Below are positions 26,118 through 35,267 of a stretch of 64,000 bases of DNA, piece by piece (position 1 is the stretch's first letter; each line of letters begins with the position of its first letter). Source of the stretch: Roseococcus thiosulfatophilus (lineage in GTDB: Bacteria; Pseudomonadota; Alphaproteobacteria; Acetobacterales; Acetobacteraceae); contig NZ_JAFFQY010000062.1 of assembly GCF_017311575.1 (NCBI RefSeq), forward strand, positions 154,797 to 218,796. The letters run 5' to 3'. The notes beneath the pieces are model-generated. The model was not told the DNA's origin. It searched no databases and saw nothing but the letters and a program-made list of their open reading frames with translations. A program made the translations under genes and the position numbers.

Positions 26118-26696
26118 CTACTCCGCGTCGGTGCCCACGGGCAGCGGCGCGGGGACGGCCTTGCCCTCGGCCTTCAGCCGTTCCTGCGCGGCCGTGACGG
26201 CGACGTTCAGCGCACTCTGGGTGCACAGCCCCAGGATCACGGGGTCACGTGCCTTGATGTTCGGGCTGTTCCAGTGCGTCTTGTCGCGCACCTTCTCAAT
26301 GGTTTCCTTGGTGGTGCCCAGCAGCTTGGCCACCTGCGCGATGGACAGCTCCGGGTGGTTCCGCAGCAGCCAGGCAATGCCGTCCGGACGGTCATTGCGC
26401 TTGGCCACAGGGGTGTAGCGCCCGCCCTTCCCGCGCGACTTGGACTGGGGCACGGCATTGGGCGCCAGCGACAGGCGCGCGGAGGTGTCCGCCTCACACC
26501 GCGCGATGTCCTCGCGCGAGACCTGCCCGTTCGCCACGGGGTCATAGCCGATGATGCCCTGCGCCACCTCGCCATCCGCGATGGCCTGCACCTCCAGCGG
26601 GTGCATCTGCACGAAATCCGCGATCTGCTCGAAGGAAAGTGAGGTCTTCTCGATCAGCCACACGGCGGTGGCCTTGGGCATGAGGGGTTGGGCCAT
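26118..26696 (-). CDS. trcR: cell-cycle transcriptional regulator TrcR (DUF1013)
   Basis: A 192-residue alphaproteobacterial DNA-binding protein of the DUF1013 family. Signature segments are LMPKATAVWLIEKTSLSFEQIADF at the N-terminus and the helix-turn-helix-like PELSIAQVAKLLGTTKETIEKV, with DKTHWNSPNIKARDPV following. In this class it has been linked to cell-cycle transcription. The ATG at 26696 gives the family start. Stands alone between a repeat and a divergent DUF1192 gene. Confidence 0.88.
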   Translation of the reverse strand: MAQPLMPKATAVWLIEKTSLSFEQIADFVQMHPLEVQAIADGEVAQGIIGYDPVANGQVSREDIARCEADTSARLSLAPNAVPQSKSRGKGGRYTPVAKRNDRPDGIAWLLRNHPELSIAQVAKLLGTTKETIEKVRDKTHWNSPNIKARDPVILGLCTQSALNVAVTAAQERLKAEGKAVPAPLPVGTDAE

Positions 26697-26863
26697 GGGG
26701 TCATCCGTCAGGTCGGCGCCCGGAAAAGGACACCATCAGAATTGCAGTGCGCGCCGCGGGGCACGCACACAGCGAAGCACACTGGGGGCACGCGGCCGAC
26801 TGTGAGAAGCCCTATAGTGGTAGCCCCGCATTGGGCCAAGCCCTGAAACGAAAGCCCATCACC

Positions 26864-27055
26864 ATGCTCGATGAAGATGCGCCCTCGAAACCACATAAAA
26901 ACTTCACCCCGGCGGCACTGGCCGAATGGTCGGAGACGGATTTGCGCGACTACATCACGCAATTGCAGGCCGAAATCGCCCGTGCCGAACAGGCCATCGC
27001 GGCCCGCGCCTCCCAGCGCCAGGCGGCCGAGGCGTTTTTTCGCCGCCAGGCATGA
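26864..27055 (+). CDS. DUF1192 family small protein
   Basis: A 63-residue protein typical of alphaproteobacteria, function unknown. The family pattern is an acidic start (MLDEDAPSKP) and a helix ETDLRDYITQLQAEIARAEQAI followed by ARASQRQAAEAFF. The ATG at 26864 starts the conserved part; the upstream in-frame codons show no family features. It is convergent with hsp20. Confidence 0.78.
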   Translation: MLDEDAPSKPHKNFTPAALAEWSETDLRDYITQLQAEIARAEQAIAARASQRQAAEAFFRRQA

Positions 27056-27082
27056 AAAGGGCCGGGGGTCGCCCCCCGGCCC
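27055..27082 (-). terminator. intrinsic terminator of hsp20
   Basis: Stem GGGCCGGGGG / CCCCCGGCCC with a short loop; read leftward it is followed by TTTT. It lies 16 bases beyond the hsp20 stop and may also help end the converging DUF1192 transcript. Confidence 0.7.
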
Positions 27083-27097
27083 GGTCGCGTCAGGCGC

Positions 27098-27559
27098 TCA
27101 GGCCGCCTGCTGTTCCAGCACCGGCCGCGTGGCGGGTGCGGCCGCCTCGATCGCGATGCGGCGGGGCTTCAGCGCCTCCGGCACCTCGCGCTTCAGGGCC
27201 ACGTGCAGCAGGCCGTTCTCCAGCCGCGCGCCCTGCACGACCAGATGGTCGGCCAGGACGAAGCGGCGCTCGAAGGCGCGGCCGGCGATGCCGCGATGGA
27301 TGTAGCGGCGCTCACCCGGCTGTTCGGCCGCCTTGCCGCTGACATGCAGCGTGTCCTCGCGCAGCACCACCTCGATGTCCTCGGGGCCGAAGCCGGCCAC
27401 GGCCATGGTCAGCACATAGCTGTCATCGCCGGTCATCTCGATGTTGTAGGGCGGGTAGGCCTGGGCCTCGGGCTGGAGGCGCGCGCCGTCCAGCATGCGG
27501 GCGAAGCGGTCAAAGCCGATCGCGGTGCGGAGAAGGGGAGAGAAATCAACAGCGTTCAT
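27098..27559 (-). CDS. small heat-shock protein Hsp20/IbpA
   Basis: ATP-independent chaperone of 153 residues that holds unfolding proteins. An alpha-crystallin domain spans about residues 40-130: YNIEMTGDDSYVLTMAVAGF, then VLREDTLHVSGKA, and ENGLLHVALKREVPE at its end. A start AVDFSPLLRTAIGFDRF matches IbpA-type proteins. AGGAGG stands seven bases before the ATG and is predicted to be sequestered in a ROSE-like thermometer hairpin (see regulatory entry). Confidence 0.94.
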   Translation of the reverse strand: MNAVDFSPLLRTAIGFDRFARMLDGARLQPEAQAYPPYNIEMTGDDSYVLTMAVAGFGPEDIEVVLREDTLHVSGKAAEQPGERRYIHRGIAGRAFERRFVLADHLVVQGARLENGLLHVALKREVPEALKPRRIAIEAAAPATRPVLEQQAA

Positions 27560-27616
27560 CGCTGAACCTCCTGCAAAGCAAGGTCCGTGTGGGGTGGCCG
27601 TCCAGGGCGCCCCACC
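27560..27616 (-). promoter_or_regulatory. candidate ROSE-type RNA thermometer in the hsp20 leader
   Basis: In the leader RNA, ACCUUGCU and AGGAGGU (27584 to 27566) can pair around a four-base loop, closing the ribosome site. One G of the UUGCU is left bulged opposite the AGGA, which is the hallmark of ROSE elements before alphaproteobacterial hsp20 genes. A second stem just upstream is GTGGGG / CCCCAC (27615-27610 with 27594-27589). The call rests on hand folding only. Confidence 0.6.
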
Positions 27617-27684
27617 AGGGCGGCGCCGCTTCCGGTCCACGCCGGGGCCCATCAGGCACCCCGGCACCGCAGGAGGTATTTTTC

Positions 27685-27711
27685 CGCGCCCCCCGTTTCA
27701 AGGGGGGCGCG
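27685..27711 (-). promoter_or_regulatory. hairpin with sigma32-like -35 between rpmE and hsp20
   Basis: A perfect 10-bp stem CGCGCCCCCC / GGGGGGCGCG follows the rpmE stop but has no T run leftward, so it is at best a weak rpmE terminator. Its loop region reads CTTGAAA on the minus strand, the -35 core of RpoH promoters, about 137 bases before hsp20. No convincing -10 was found, so a heat-shock promoter is only suggested. Confidence 0.3.
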
Positions 27712-27720
27712 CGACGGGCC

Positions 27721-27951
27721 TTACTTCTTCTTGCCCATCCCGATGCCGGCGAACTTCTTGTTGAACTTCGCCACCTGGCCGCCGGTGTCCATGATGCGCT
27801 GCACGCCGGTCCAGGCGGGGTGGCTCTTCGGGTCGATGTCGAGGCGCAGCGTGTCGCCCGGCTTGCCCGCGCAGGTCCGGGTCTTGAAGGTCGTGCCGTC
27901 GGTCATGATGACGTTCAGCTCATGATAGGCGGGATGGGTGTCGGACTTCAT
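27721..27951 (-). CDS. rpmE: 50S ribosomal protein bL31
   Basis: Large-subunit ribosomal protein of 76 residues at the subunit interface. Typical stretches are [18 protein letters not shown] and [18 protein letters not shown], ending in a basic [12 protein letters not shown]. Only one cysteine is present, so this is a zinc-free version. The ATG at 27951 gives the family start. It lies upstream of hsp20 on the same strand but is separated from it by 160 bases with a hairpin. Confidence 0.94.
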   Translation of the reverse strand: MKSDTHPAYHELNVIMTDGTTFKTRTCAGKPGDTLRLDIDPKSHPAWTGVQRIMDTGGQVAKFNKKFAGIGMGKKK

Positions 27952-28106
27952 GGCGCGCGCTCTCGGGAATGCGGCAGGCCGCGATGGCGGCCCGGCCGTG
28001 GAATGGGGCGCCATAGGCCATCCCCCCGCCGCATGCAAGCCGCGCCATGCGCCTTAACCAAAGCCTCATCCCTGCCAGGGCATAGCTGGCTCGGCAGGAG
28101 GTGGCC

Positions 28107-29123
28107 ATGCCGGCTGGCGCCGCGGCGAACAGGGATGAGCTCGAACGGCTGGTGGCGGCGCTGGAGCGCAGCGGCCTCGCGGAAAGCCGCGCCGACATCG
28201 CGGCCCTGCTGGCGCAGTCCAAGGCGATGCTCGGCACCCCCGCCCGCCCCTCCGGCCGGCCGCGCCGCCGCGCCCGCGTCAGCGCGCGGGGCAAGCTGCG
28301 CGCCCTTGTGCTGCTGCTGCTCGATGCGCTGGCCGCCATGGCCACCCTCTATGGCGCGGCCGGCCTCGGCTTCGGCACGGTCGAGGCGCTGGAGGGCGGG
28401 CTCGCCCTCGCCGCCGGCCTCGGCTGGGGCCTGTGGCGCTGGGGCGGGCTGCCCGCCCTGCTGGCGGAGGCCCTGTTCCGCCTGCGCTACGCGCTGCGCT
28501 GGGCCGGCCTCTGGCTGGCCGAGCCCTTCAGCGACCGCGCCTATGAGGCCCTGGAAACCCTGCTCGACGCGCGGGAGGTGATGCGCGGCTGGCGGGCGCA
28601 TCGCCGCACCCTGCCCCACGCGCCCGGCCTGGCCGAGGTCGAGACCTGGCTGCGCGCCACCTACGGCCCCCGCATCGCCGCCCGCTTCGCCCGCGCGGCC
28701 GAGGGGCGACGCGCCGGCCAGCCCGGCTGGACCCTGCGCGGCGGCCAGGGCAGCGGACCGCCGCGCCCCGTGCCCGCCAGCCGGATGATGCGCTGGCCCT
28801 CCCTCATCACCCTCTTCGAGGCGACGGCCGCCGGCGGCGCGCTCTGGGCGACCGACCCGCCGCCCGAGCCACCGCCCGTGGCCCCGCCCGCCCTGCCGCC
28901 CATCGCCCCGCCGGCCGAGGCCGAGCCGCCCGAGCACCTGCAACGGCGCCTGGACCTGCGCGACCTGATCCGGAAGAAGCGCCAGGACATCACCACCGCC
29001 TATGGCTGGAAGCTCAAGACCGAGGCCGAAATCGCGCAGCGCGACAACTACCTGAACGAGCTGCGCGCCGAGATCGCGGCCCTGGAGAAGGAACTGGCGG
29101 CGCTGGGCGGCCCGCCCGCCTGA
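28107..29123 (+). CDS. hypothetical protein with membrane segments and coiled-coil tail
   Basis: A 338-residue protein that I cannot assign to a named family. Residues about 60-115 contain two hydrophobic segments (LRALVLLLLDALAAMATLYG and a glycine/alanine-rich stretch). The middle is basic and arginine-rich. A proline-rich linker (PPPEPPPVAPPALPP) leads to a charged helical tail (RRLDLRDLIRKKRQDITTAYGW and LNELRAEIAALEKELAAL), likely a coiled coil. A strong AGGAGG stands five bases before the ATG. It is divergent from rpmE. Confidence 0.65.
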   Translation: MPAGAAANRDELERLVAALERSGLAESRADIAALLAQSKAMLGTPARPSGRPRRRARVSARGKLRALVLLLLDALAAMATLYGAAGLGFGTVEALEGGLALAAGLGWGLWRWGGLPALLAEALFRLRYALRWAGLWLAEPFSDRAYEALETLLDAREVMRGWRAHRRTLPHAPGLAEVETWLRATYGPRIAARFARAAEGRRAGQPGWTLRGGQGSGPPRPVPASRMMRWPSLITLFEATAAGGALWATDPPPEPPPVAPPALPPIAPPAEAEPPEHLQRRLDLRDLIRKKRQDITTAYGWKLKTEAEIAQRDNYLNELRAEIAALEKELAALGGPPA

Positions 29124-29138
29124 CGCCGTGGCCCCGCG

Positions 29139-29948
29139 TTACCCCTTCTTCGGCGGCGGGAAGCAATGCTCCGGCCCCGGGAAGCGGCGCGCGCGCACAT
29201 CCTGGGCATAGGCCTCGGCCGCCGCCGTCACCTGGGTGGACAGCTCCGCGTAGCGCTTCACGAAGCGCGGCGTGAAGTCGCGGAAGAGGCCCAGCACGTC
29301 ATCCGTCACCAGGATCTGCCCGTCGCAGGCGGCCGAGGCGCCGATGCCGATGGTGGGAACGGGCAACGCCGCCGTGATGGCGGCCGCCACCGGCTCCACC
29401 GTGCCTTCCAGCACGACGGCGAAGGCGCCGGCCTCCGCGATGGAAGCGGCGTCACGCGCCACGCCCGCGGCCTCCTCCTCCGAACGGCCGGTGGCCTTGA
29501 AGCCGCCCGCCGTGTTCACCGCCTGGGGCATCAGGCCCACATGGCCGCAGACCGGCACGCCGCGCGTGGTGAGGAAGCGCACGGTGGCCGCCATCTCCTC
29601 CCCGCCTTCCAGCTTCACCGCATCCGCGCCCGTCTCGGCCAGGATGCGCGCGGCGTTGCGGAAGGCCTGTTCGGGGCTTTCCTGGTAGGTGCCGAAGGGC
29701 ATGTCCACCACCACGCAGGCGCGCCGCGCGCCGCGCACCACGGCGGCACCATGGGCGATCATCATCTCGAGCGTCACGGGCAGGGTGCTGTCGAAGCCAT
29801 AGACGACCATGCCCAGCGAATCCCCCACCAGCAGCAGGTCCACATGCGGGTCGAGCAGCTTCGCCGTCTGCGCGGTATAGGCGGTGAGGCAGACCAACGG
29901 CTCGCCCCCCTTGCGCGCGCGGATCTGGGGCGTGGTGATGTGCTTCAT
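29139..29948 (-). CDS. panB: 3-methyl-2-oxobutanoate hydroxymethyltransferase
   Basis: First enzyme of pantothenate synthesis; transfers a hydroxymethyl group from methylene-THF to ketoisovalerate. The 269-residue protein has the Mg-binding [34 protein letters not shown] and [17 protein letters not shown], all PanB signatures. The ATG at 29948 begins the conserved [17 protein letters not shown]. No panC or panD is visible. It converges with the preceding hypothetical gene and is divergent from the desaturase gene. Confidence 0.95.
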   Translation of the reverse strand: MKHITTPQIRARKGGEPLVCLTAYTAQTAKLLDPHVDLLLVGDSLGMVVYGFDSTLPVTLEMMIAHGAAVVRGARRACVVVDMPFGTYQESPEQAFRNAARILAETGADAVKLEGGEEMAATVRFLTTRGVPVCGHVGLMPQAVNTAGGFKATGRSEEEAAGVARDAASIAEAGAFAVVLEGTVEPVAAAITAALPVPTIGIGASAACDGQILVTDDVLGLFRDFTPRFVKRYAELSTQVTAAAEAYAQDVRARRFPGPEHCFPPPKKG

Positions 29949-30111
29949 TCTGTTCCTCCCTGGGCATTGCCGCTTCCTTGTAGGAGGCCTGAAGCGCGCG
30001 AGGCATCGCCCCCGGCGCATGGGTGCCACCGCCCGGCGTGGCGCGGCGCGCGGCTTGCCCGGCGCGGCGCGCCGCTTGCATGGCACCGCCCGCACTGAAA
30101 GGCTTGCCCCC

Positions 30112-31020
30112 ATGAGCACCACGCTCGACGCGCCGCGCCCGCGCGACATGATGCACCTCGCCGCCCGCTCCGACGCGCAAGGGGCGGCGCGGGCCCTCCT
30201 GCACCTTGCCCTGATCCTGGGCAGCGCTGCCTTGATCGCGGTCGCGCCCGGGGTGCTGGTGGTGCCGGCCATGCTGCTGGCGGGCGTGATCCAGGCGGCA
30301 CTCTTCGCGCCCTTCCATGAAACCTCGCACTACACGGCCTTCAAGTTCCGCCGCGCCAATGCGGTGGTGGGCTGGATCAGCGGGCTGCCGGCTTTGCGGA
30401 ACTGGCACTACTACCAGCAATTCCACCTGGCCCATCACAAGCACACCCAGGACGCGGAGCATGATCCGGAACTCATGCTGCCCCCGCCCGCGAGCTTCGG
30501 GGAATACGTGACGCGGATGCTGGGCCTCGCCTATTGGCGCGCGCAGTTCGAGGTCTGGGTCGCGGCCTGGCGCGGCGACATGCGGGCCTATTCCTTCCTG
30601 CACGAGGCGACCGCGCCGCGCGTCATCGCCTCGGTGCGCGCCTCCTCGGCGCTGACGGTGGCGCTGGCGCTGGCCGCGGGGCTGGTGTTCGGCTGGGCCG
30701 CGCTGTTCTGGTTCTGGATCGGCCCACAGATCCTGGGCCAGATCGTGCTGCGCCTCTATTTGCTGACCGAGCACACGGGCTGCTCCGAAGACGCGAACGG
30801 CCTGACCAACACCCGCACCATGCTGACCAACCCCGTGGTGCGGCTGCTGATGTGGAACATGCCCTACCACGCCGAGCACCACCTCTACCCCTTCATTCCC
30901 TTCCACCGGCTGGCCGAGGCGCATCATGTGCTGAAGGACCGCCTGGCCCATGTGGACCAGGGCTATGCCGCCTGGCACCGCGACCACATCCGCAAGCTCC
31001 GCGACGGAACCCACGCATGA
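30112..31020 (+). CDS. membrane fatty-acid desaturase-like protein
   Basis: Integral di-iron oxygenase family protein of 302 residues. The three histidine boxes are visible: FHETSHY (about 65-71), HLAHHKH (about 105-111) and HAEHHLYPF (about 260-268). Hydrophobic segments flank them. Members desaturate or hydroxylate acyl chains, carotenoids or sphingolipids; the substrate here is unknown. The next gene starts inside its stop codon (ATGA), so the two products probably act together. Confidence 0.88.
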   Translation: MSTTLDAPRPRDMMHLAARSDAQGAARALLHLALILGSAALIAVAPGVLVVPAMLLAGVIQAALFAPFHETSHYTAFKFRRANAVVGWISGLPALRNWHYYQQFHLAHHKHTQDAEHDPELMLPPPASFGEYVTRMLGLAYWRAQFEVWVAAWRGDMRAYSFLHEATAPRVIASVRASSALTVALALAAGLVFGWAALFWFWIGPQILGQIVLRLYLLTEHTGCSEDANGLTNTRTMLTNPVVRLLMWNMPYHAEHHLYPFIPFHRLAEAHHVLKDRLAHVDQGYAAWHRDHIRKLRDGTHA

Positions 31021-32024
31021 CCGATTGGCCCACCGACCAGGGCGAATTCCACCTGGGCGATTTCCCCCTCCATCGCGGCGGCGTGCTGCCGGATGCGAAG
31101 CTGGCCTGGCGCAGCCATGGCACGCTCTCGCCCGCGCGGGACAATGTGGTGCTCTACCCCACCTCCTATTCCGCGCAGCATCCGGACCTGGAATGGCTGA
31201 TCGGGCCCGAGGGCGTGCTGGACCCGACGCGCTGGTTCATCGTGATCCCGAACATGTTCGGCAACGGGCTCTCCACCTCGCCCAGCAACAGCGCGCATTG
31301 GCCGGATGTCGTCACTTCCTGGGACAATGTGGCCGCGCAGAAGCGGCTGATGGAGGAGGTGTTCGGCGTCACGCATCTGCACGCCGTCTATGGCTGGTCC
31401 ATGGGCGCGCAGCAGGCCTATCACTGGGCCGCGGCCTATCCGGAGGCGGTGTCACGCATCATCGTCAATTGCGGCTCGGCGCGGACCTCCGTGCACAACC
31501 GCATCTTCCTGCAAAGCCTGATCGCGGTGCTGGAGGCGGCGCCCGAATATGAAGGAAATGGCCGCTTCTCCGCCCAGCCCACCCGCGCCATGAACGCCTT
31601 CGGCCGCATCTATGCGAGCTGGGCGCTCAGCCAGGATTTTTATCGCGCGAACCTGCACCTGACGGCGCTGGGCGCGCCGGACCTCGAAACCTTCCTGCGC
31701 CGCGACTGGGTGGAACGCTTCAGCCGCCGCCCGGCCGAGGATTTGCTGGCGCACCTCCGCACCTGGGAGGCGGGCGACATCGCCGATGGCGGCGACCTGC
31801 CGGCCGCGCTGCGCGCCATCCAGGCGCGCGTGCTGCTGATGCCGGGCGAGACGGACCTCTACTTCCGCGTGGCCGACAACGAGGCCGAACTACCCCATCT
31901 GCGCCACGCGGAACTGCGCCCCATCCCCAGCATCTGGGGCCACCGCGCCGGCAACCCCCAGCCCATTCCGGAGGACACCGCCTTCCTCCGCGCGCAGGTG
32001 CGGGATTGGTTGGAGCGGAACTAA
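31017..32024 (+). CDS. MetX-like alpha/beta-fold hydrolase/acyltransferase
   Basis: A 335-residue alpha/beta-hydrolase of the homoserine O-acetyltransferase-like group. The nucleophile elbow is VYGWSMGAQQAYHWA, the acid lies in LMPGETDLYF and the histidine in SIWGHRAGNP. MetX enzymes act in methionine synthesis, but the coupling to a desaturase and the absence of met genes suggest another acyl substrate here. The last four bases overlap the converging cyclase-family gene. Confidence 0.85.
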   Translation: MTDWPTDQGEFHLGDFPLHRGGVLPDAKLAWRSHGTLSPARDNVVLYPTSYSAQHPDLEWLIGPEGVLDPTRWFIVIPNMFGNGLSTSPSNSAHWPDVVTSWDNVAAQKRLMEEVFGVTHLHAVYGWSMGAQQAYHWAAAYPEAVSRIIVNCGSARTSVHNRIFLQSLIAVLEAAPEYEGNGRFSAQPTRAMNAFGRIYASWALSQDFYRANLHLTALGAPDLETFLRRDWVERFSRRPAEDLLAHLRTWEAGDIADGGDLPAALRAIQARVLLMPGETDLYFRVADNEAELPHLRHAELRPIPSIWGHRAGNPQPIPEDTAFLRAQVRDWLERN

Positions 32025-32713
32025 TCCTCCAGTATGGCGCAGGCGCGCACCGGACTGCCGGTGCCGCCCGCGATCTTCAGCGGCAGGGCGATGAAGCGGA
32101 ACCGCCCCTTCCCCACCACCTTGTCGAGGTTCACCACGCCCTCGTAATGCGTGAAGCCCATGTCGCGGCAGACATGGTGCACCTCGAAATTGTTGCGGCC
32201 CGGACGGCCGGGGCTGACGCTCTCCACCGTGAAGGCGGTGATGCCCTTCTTGCCCAGCCAGGTGGCGCTTTCCTTGGTCAGCCCAGGGAAGTCCGTGATG
32301 TAGCCCTCGGTGCCGGCCGCGCGCGCGTAGAAGCCGGTGTAGAGCAGCACCGTGTCGCCCTTGCGGATCTCCACGCCCGCCGCCTTCTCCGCGGCTTCGA
32401 GGTGCGCGATGGTGATGTCCGTCTGGTCGGGCACATGCGTCAGGTCGAGGCACACGGCTTCCGTGAAGAAGGTTTCCAGCGGCATCTCGTCAATCGTCTT
32501 CGCCCCCGGCCGCGCGTCGAAATGCACGGGCGCGTCCACATGCGTGCCGCCATGGTCGCCCATGTGCAGCACCATGGTGGCGGAGGAGAATTCATACCCG
32601 TCCACCACGCGCTTCTCGTCATGCGTGCTGAAGGGATAGACCTCGATCGTCGGGTGGTTCACCAGGCGCTGCATCTTGTGGGTGATGGTGCGGCTGAGGT
32701 CGATCAGTTTCAT
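32021..32713 (-). CDS. cyclase family protein (kynurenine formamidase-like)
   Basis: A 230-residue metal-dependent hydrolase of the cyclase/KynB-like family. The defining metal motif is HMGDHGGTHVDAPVHF near residue 50-65. Other landmarks are GDTVLLYTGFY and FEVHHVCRDMGF. Such enzymes hydrolyse N-formylkynurenine or related amides and lactones; no tryptophan catabolic genes are nearby, so the substrate is open. The ATG at 32713 starts the conserved MKLIDLSRTITH. Confidence 0.85.
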   Translation of the reverse strand: MKLIDLSRTITHKMQRLVNHPTIEVYPFSTHDEKRVVDGYEFSSATMVLHMGDHGGTHVDAPVHFDARPGAKTIDEMPLETFFTEAVCLDLTHVPDQTDITIAHLEAAEKAAGVEIRKGDTVLLYTGFYARAAGTEGYITDFPGLTKESATWLGKKGITAFTVESVSPGRPGRNNFEVHHVCRDMGFTHYEGVVNLDKVVGKGRFRFIALPLKIAGGTGSPVRACAILED

Positions 32714-32780
32714 CGCGCGGGCTCCGGAGTGAAGAGGCACCGATGCTGGAACCGCGTGGCGCGCGGCGCAACCGGCCGCC

Positions 32781-33641
32781 TCACGCCCCCCGCAGCACCT
32801 CGCGCAGCAGCGGGTTGGGGAAGCGGCGCGGCAGCGTCACCGCATGGAAGGGCTGCACCAAGCCGGGCAGGCGCTCCCCTTCCTCCAACTCGCCCGAGGC
32901 GAGTTCGTCGCGCACCACGATGGGCGGCAGCACGGCGAGCCCCACGCCCTCCCGCGCGAGCAGGCGCATCATGGCCATGTCATCCACCTCGGCCGCGATG
33001 TGCGGCGTCACGCCCAGCCTTTCGCGCAGCGCCTCGAAGCCCGCGCGCAACCCGCTCTCGGGCGCGGGCAGGATCAGCGGCGCGCCCGCCAGGCGTTCCG
33101 CCAACCCCACCCGCCCGGCGAACAGTGCGGGGCGGCCCACCAGGCTGACGGGTTCCTCCGCCAGCCGGTGCGCCACATAGGGGCCGGAAGGCGGCTCGCT
33201 GGTCAGCACCACGTCGAGGTCCAGCGCCGTGAGGTCCCGCAGCAATTCCGCCATGCCGCCCGAGCGCAGCACCACCTCCACCCCCGCCCGCCCCAGCACC
33301 GGCCGCAGGAAGGCCAGCTGGAAGTTCCGCGACAGCGTGGCCAGCGCGCCCACGCGCAGCAAGCGCGGGCTCTGGCCGGATTGGCGCAGCGTGGCGAGCA
33401 TTTCCTCGCCGGCGGCGAAGATCACGTCGGCATGGGCGAGCGCGATGCGCCCGGCCTCGGTCAGCACCAGGCGCCGGCCGCTGCGCTCGAACAGAGGCTC
33501 GCCGAGCCGTTCTTCCAGCGCGCGGATCTGCGCGGACAGCGCGGAAGGCGCCAGGTTCAGCGCGGCGGCGGCGCGGGTCAGGTGCCCCTCGCGCGCCACG
33601 GCGCGGAAGTAGCGGAGGTGGTGGTAGTTCAGCTCGGCCAT
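32781..33641 (-). CDS. LysR family regulator, divergent to dabBA
   Basis: A 286-residue LysR-type regulator. The N-terminal winged helix is LNYHHLRYFRAVAREGHLTRAAAALNL-type (residues 4-30), followed by SALSAQIRALEERLGEPLFER and a two-lobed effector domain. LysR genes next to DAB carbon-pump genes are known and usually control them, so this is the likely regulator of dabBA. A perfect palindrome lies four bases upstream of its start, in the shared promoter. Confidence 0.9.
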   Translation of the reverse strand: MAELNYHHLRYFRAVAREGHLTRAAAALNLAPSALSAQIRALEERLGEPLFERSGRRLVLTEAGRIALAHADVIFAAGEEMLATLRQSGQSPRLLRVGALATLSRNFQLAFLRPVLGRAGVEVVLRSGGMAELLRDLTALDLDVVLTSEPPSGPYVAHRLAEEPVSLVGRPALFAGRVGLAERLAGAPLILPAPESGLRAGFEALRERLGVTPHIAAEVDDMAMMRLLAREGVGLAVLPPIVVRDELASGELEEGERLPGLVQPFHAVTLPRRFPNPLLREVLRGA

Positions 33642-33644
33642 TCA

Positions 33645-33659
33645 TTCGTTTTGAACGAA
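33645..33659. promoter_or_regulatory. LysR-type operator candidate between lysR gene and dabB
   Basis: Perfect inverted repeat TTCGTT-TTG-AACGAA in the 76-base divergent intergenic region. The spacing fits the T-N11-A rule for LysR proteins. The region also has a local drop in GC, consistent with a divergent promoter. Confidence 0.55.
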
Positions 33660-33717
33660 CGCTTTGGTCGAAACAATGTCATTTTCTAAGATCTTTGCGG
33701 TTGCTACGCGGCGACCC

Positions 33718-35256
33718 ATGCCAAGCCATCTCCTTCCGCTCCTCGCGCCCCTGGCGCTGCTCGCCGCCGCCTTCCTGGCCTTCCGTGGTCCCGGCCTGCG
33801 CCCGGCCGAGACCCTTCGCACCGCCCACCTGGCCAGCCTCGCGGCGCTGGGCGTGGCGGTGGCCAGCCTCGCTTTGCTGCTGGCCGCGGGGCCGGGCGCG
33901 GCGCCGCTCGCGCTGGCGCGGCTGGATGTCGTCTCCGCCACCATGCTGCTGCTGGTGGGCTTCCTGGGCTGGGTGGTGCTGCGCTTCTCGGCCACCTACC
34001 TCGATGGCGAAACCCGCCAGGGCGAGTTTACCGGCTGGATGTGCGCCACGCTGGCCGCCGCCCTGCTGCTGGTGCAGGCGGGCAATTTGCCGGTGCTGGT
34101 GCTGGCCTGGCTGGGGGCGAGCCATGGCCTCGGCCGCCTGCTGCTGTTCTATCATGAACGCCCCGGCGCCCAGCGCGCCGCCCGCAAGCGCGCCCCCTTC
34201 GCCCGGCTGGGCGAGGGCGCGCTGGTCGGCGCCGCCCTGCTGCTGGCACTGGGCCATGGCACGCTCGACATCGGTGCCATCAACGCCGCCGCGCGGGCGG
34301 GCGAGGCGCCGGGCCTCACCACCGCCGCCGCCGCCCTGCTGGCGCTGGCCGCCCTGCTGCAATGCGCGCAATTCCCCGCCCATGGCTGGCTGACCGAGGT
34401 GATGGAGACGCCCACCCCCGTCTCCGCCCTGCTCCATGCGGGCCTCGTGAACGCGGGCGGCTTCCTGCTGATCCGCTTCGCCGATGTCATGCTGGCCGCC
34501 CCCGGCGTGCTGGCGGCCCTCGCCCTGCTGGGCGGCTTCACGGCGGTCTTCGCGGGGCTGGTCATGCTGACCCAGCCCGCGGTGAAGACGGCGCTCGCCT
34601 GGTCCACCATCGCGCAGATGGGCTTCATGCTGCTGCAATGCGGCCTCGCCCTGTTCCCGCTGGCGCTGCTGCACATCGTGGCGCACTCGCTCTACAAGGC
34701 ACATGCCTTCCTGGGCGCGGGCATGGCGGTCGAGAAGGTGGCCGCCATCCGCCGCCCCGGCCCCGTCGCCGTGCCCAGCCTGCGCGCGGTGGGCCGCGCC
34801 TTCCTCGCCGCACTCGCCCTCTATGTGCTGATCGGCGCCGGCTTCGGCTTCGCGGAGAAGTCGCCGCAAGCCATCGCGCTGGGGGCCATCCTGGTGCTGG
34901 GCGTGGCCTATCTGCTGGCGCAGGGCTTCGCCGACGCCGCGCCCGTGCCGCTGACGCTGCGCACCTCCATCGCCGCCGCCGCCGCCGCCATCGGCTACTT
35001 CACCCTGCAACGCCTGGCCGAGGCGATGACGGCCGGGTTGCTGCCCGAGCCCCCGCCGCCCGGCGCGCTGGAATGGGTGCTGATGGCGCTCTCTGTGCTG
35101 GGCTTCGGCCTCACCGCCTTCGCCCAGGCCACCTTCCCGCTCTGGGCGCAGCACCCCGCCGCCGCCGGGCTGCGGGTGCACCTGTCGAACGGCCTCTACA
35201 TCAACGCGCTGACCGACCGGCTGCTGCGCGGCTGGTCGCGGCGGAACCCCGCCTGA
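33718..35256 (+). CDS. dabB: DAB inorganic-carbon pump, membrane subunit DabB
   Basis: Integral membrane protein of 512 residues related to NuoL/MrpA proton channels, with about 13 hydrophobic segments. Typical are [21 protein letters not shown] (the conserved lysine/proline helix) and [19 protein letters not shown] followed by [17 protein letters not shown]. In DAB complexes it supplies proton movement that powers CO2 hydration by DabA. The ATG at 33718 is preferred because an earlier ATG at 33676 would leave almost no room for the divergent promoter. DabA starts 11 bases after its stop. Confidence 0.9.
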   Translation: MPSHLLPLLAPLALLAAAFLAFRGPGLRPAETLRTAHLASLAALGVAVASLALLLAAGPGAAPLALARLDVVSATMLLLVGFLGWVVLRFSATYLDGETRQGEFTGWMCATLAAALLLVQAGNLPVLVLAWLGASHGLGRLLLFYHERPGAQRAARKRAPFARLGEGALVGAALLLALGHGTLDIGAINAAARAGEAPGLTTAAAALLALAALLQCAQFPAHGWLTEVMETPTPVSALLHAGLVNAGGFLLIRFADVMLAAPGVLAALALLGGFTAVFAGLVMLTQPAVKTALAWSTIAQMGFMLLQCGLALFPLALLHIVAHSLYKAHAFLGAGMAVEKVAAIRRPGPVAVPSLRAVGRAFLAALALYVLIGAGFGFAEKSPQAIALGAILVLGVAYLLAQGFADAAPVPLTLRTSIAAAAAAIGYFTLQRLAEAMTAGLLPEPPPPGALEWVLMALSVLGFGLTAFAQATFPLWAQHPAAAGLRVHLSNGLYINALTDRLLRGWSRRNPA

Positions 35257-35267
35257 GGAACGCCCCC

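Noticed and set aside
31017..32024. Authentic homoserine O-acyltransferase (metX)
   Set aside because: The fold matches, but it is coupled to a desaturase rather than to metW or other met genes, so the symbol was withheld.
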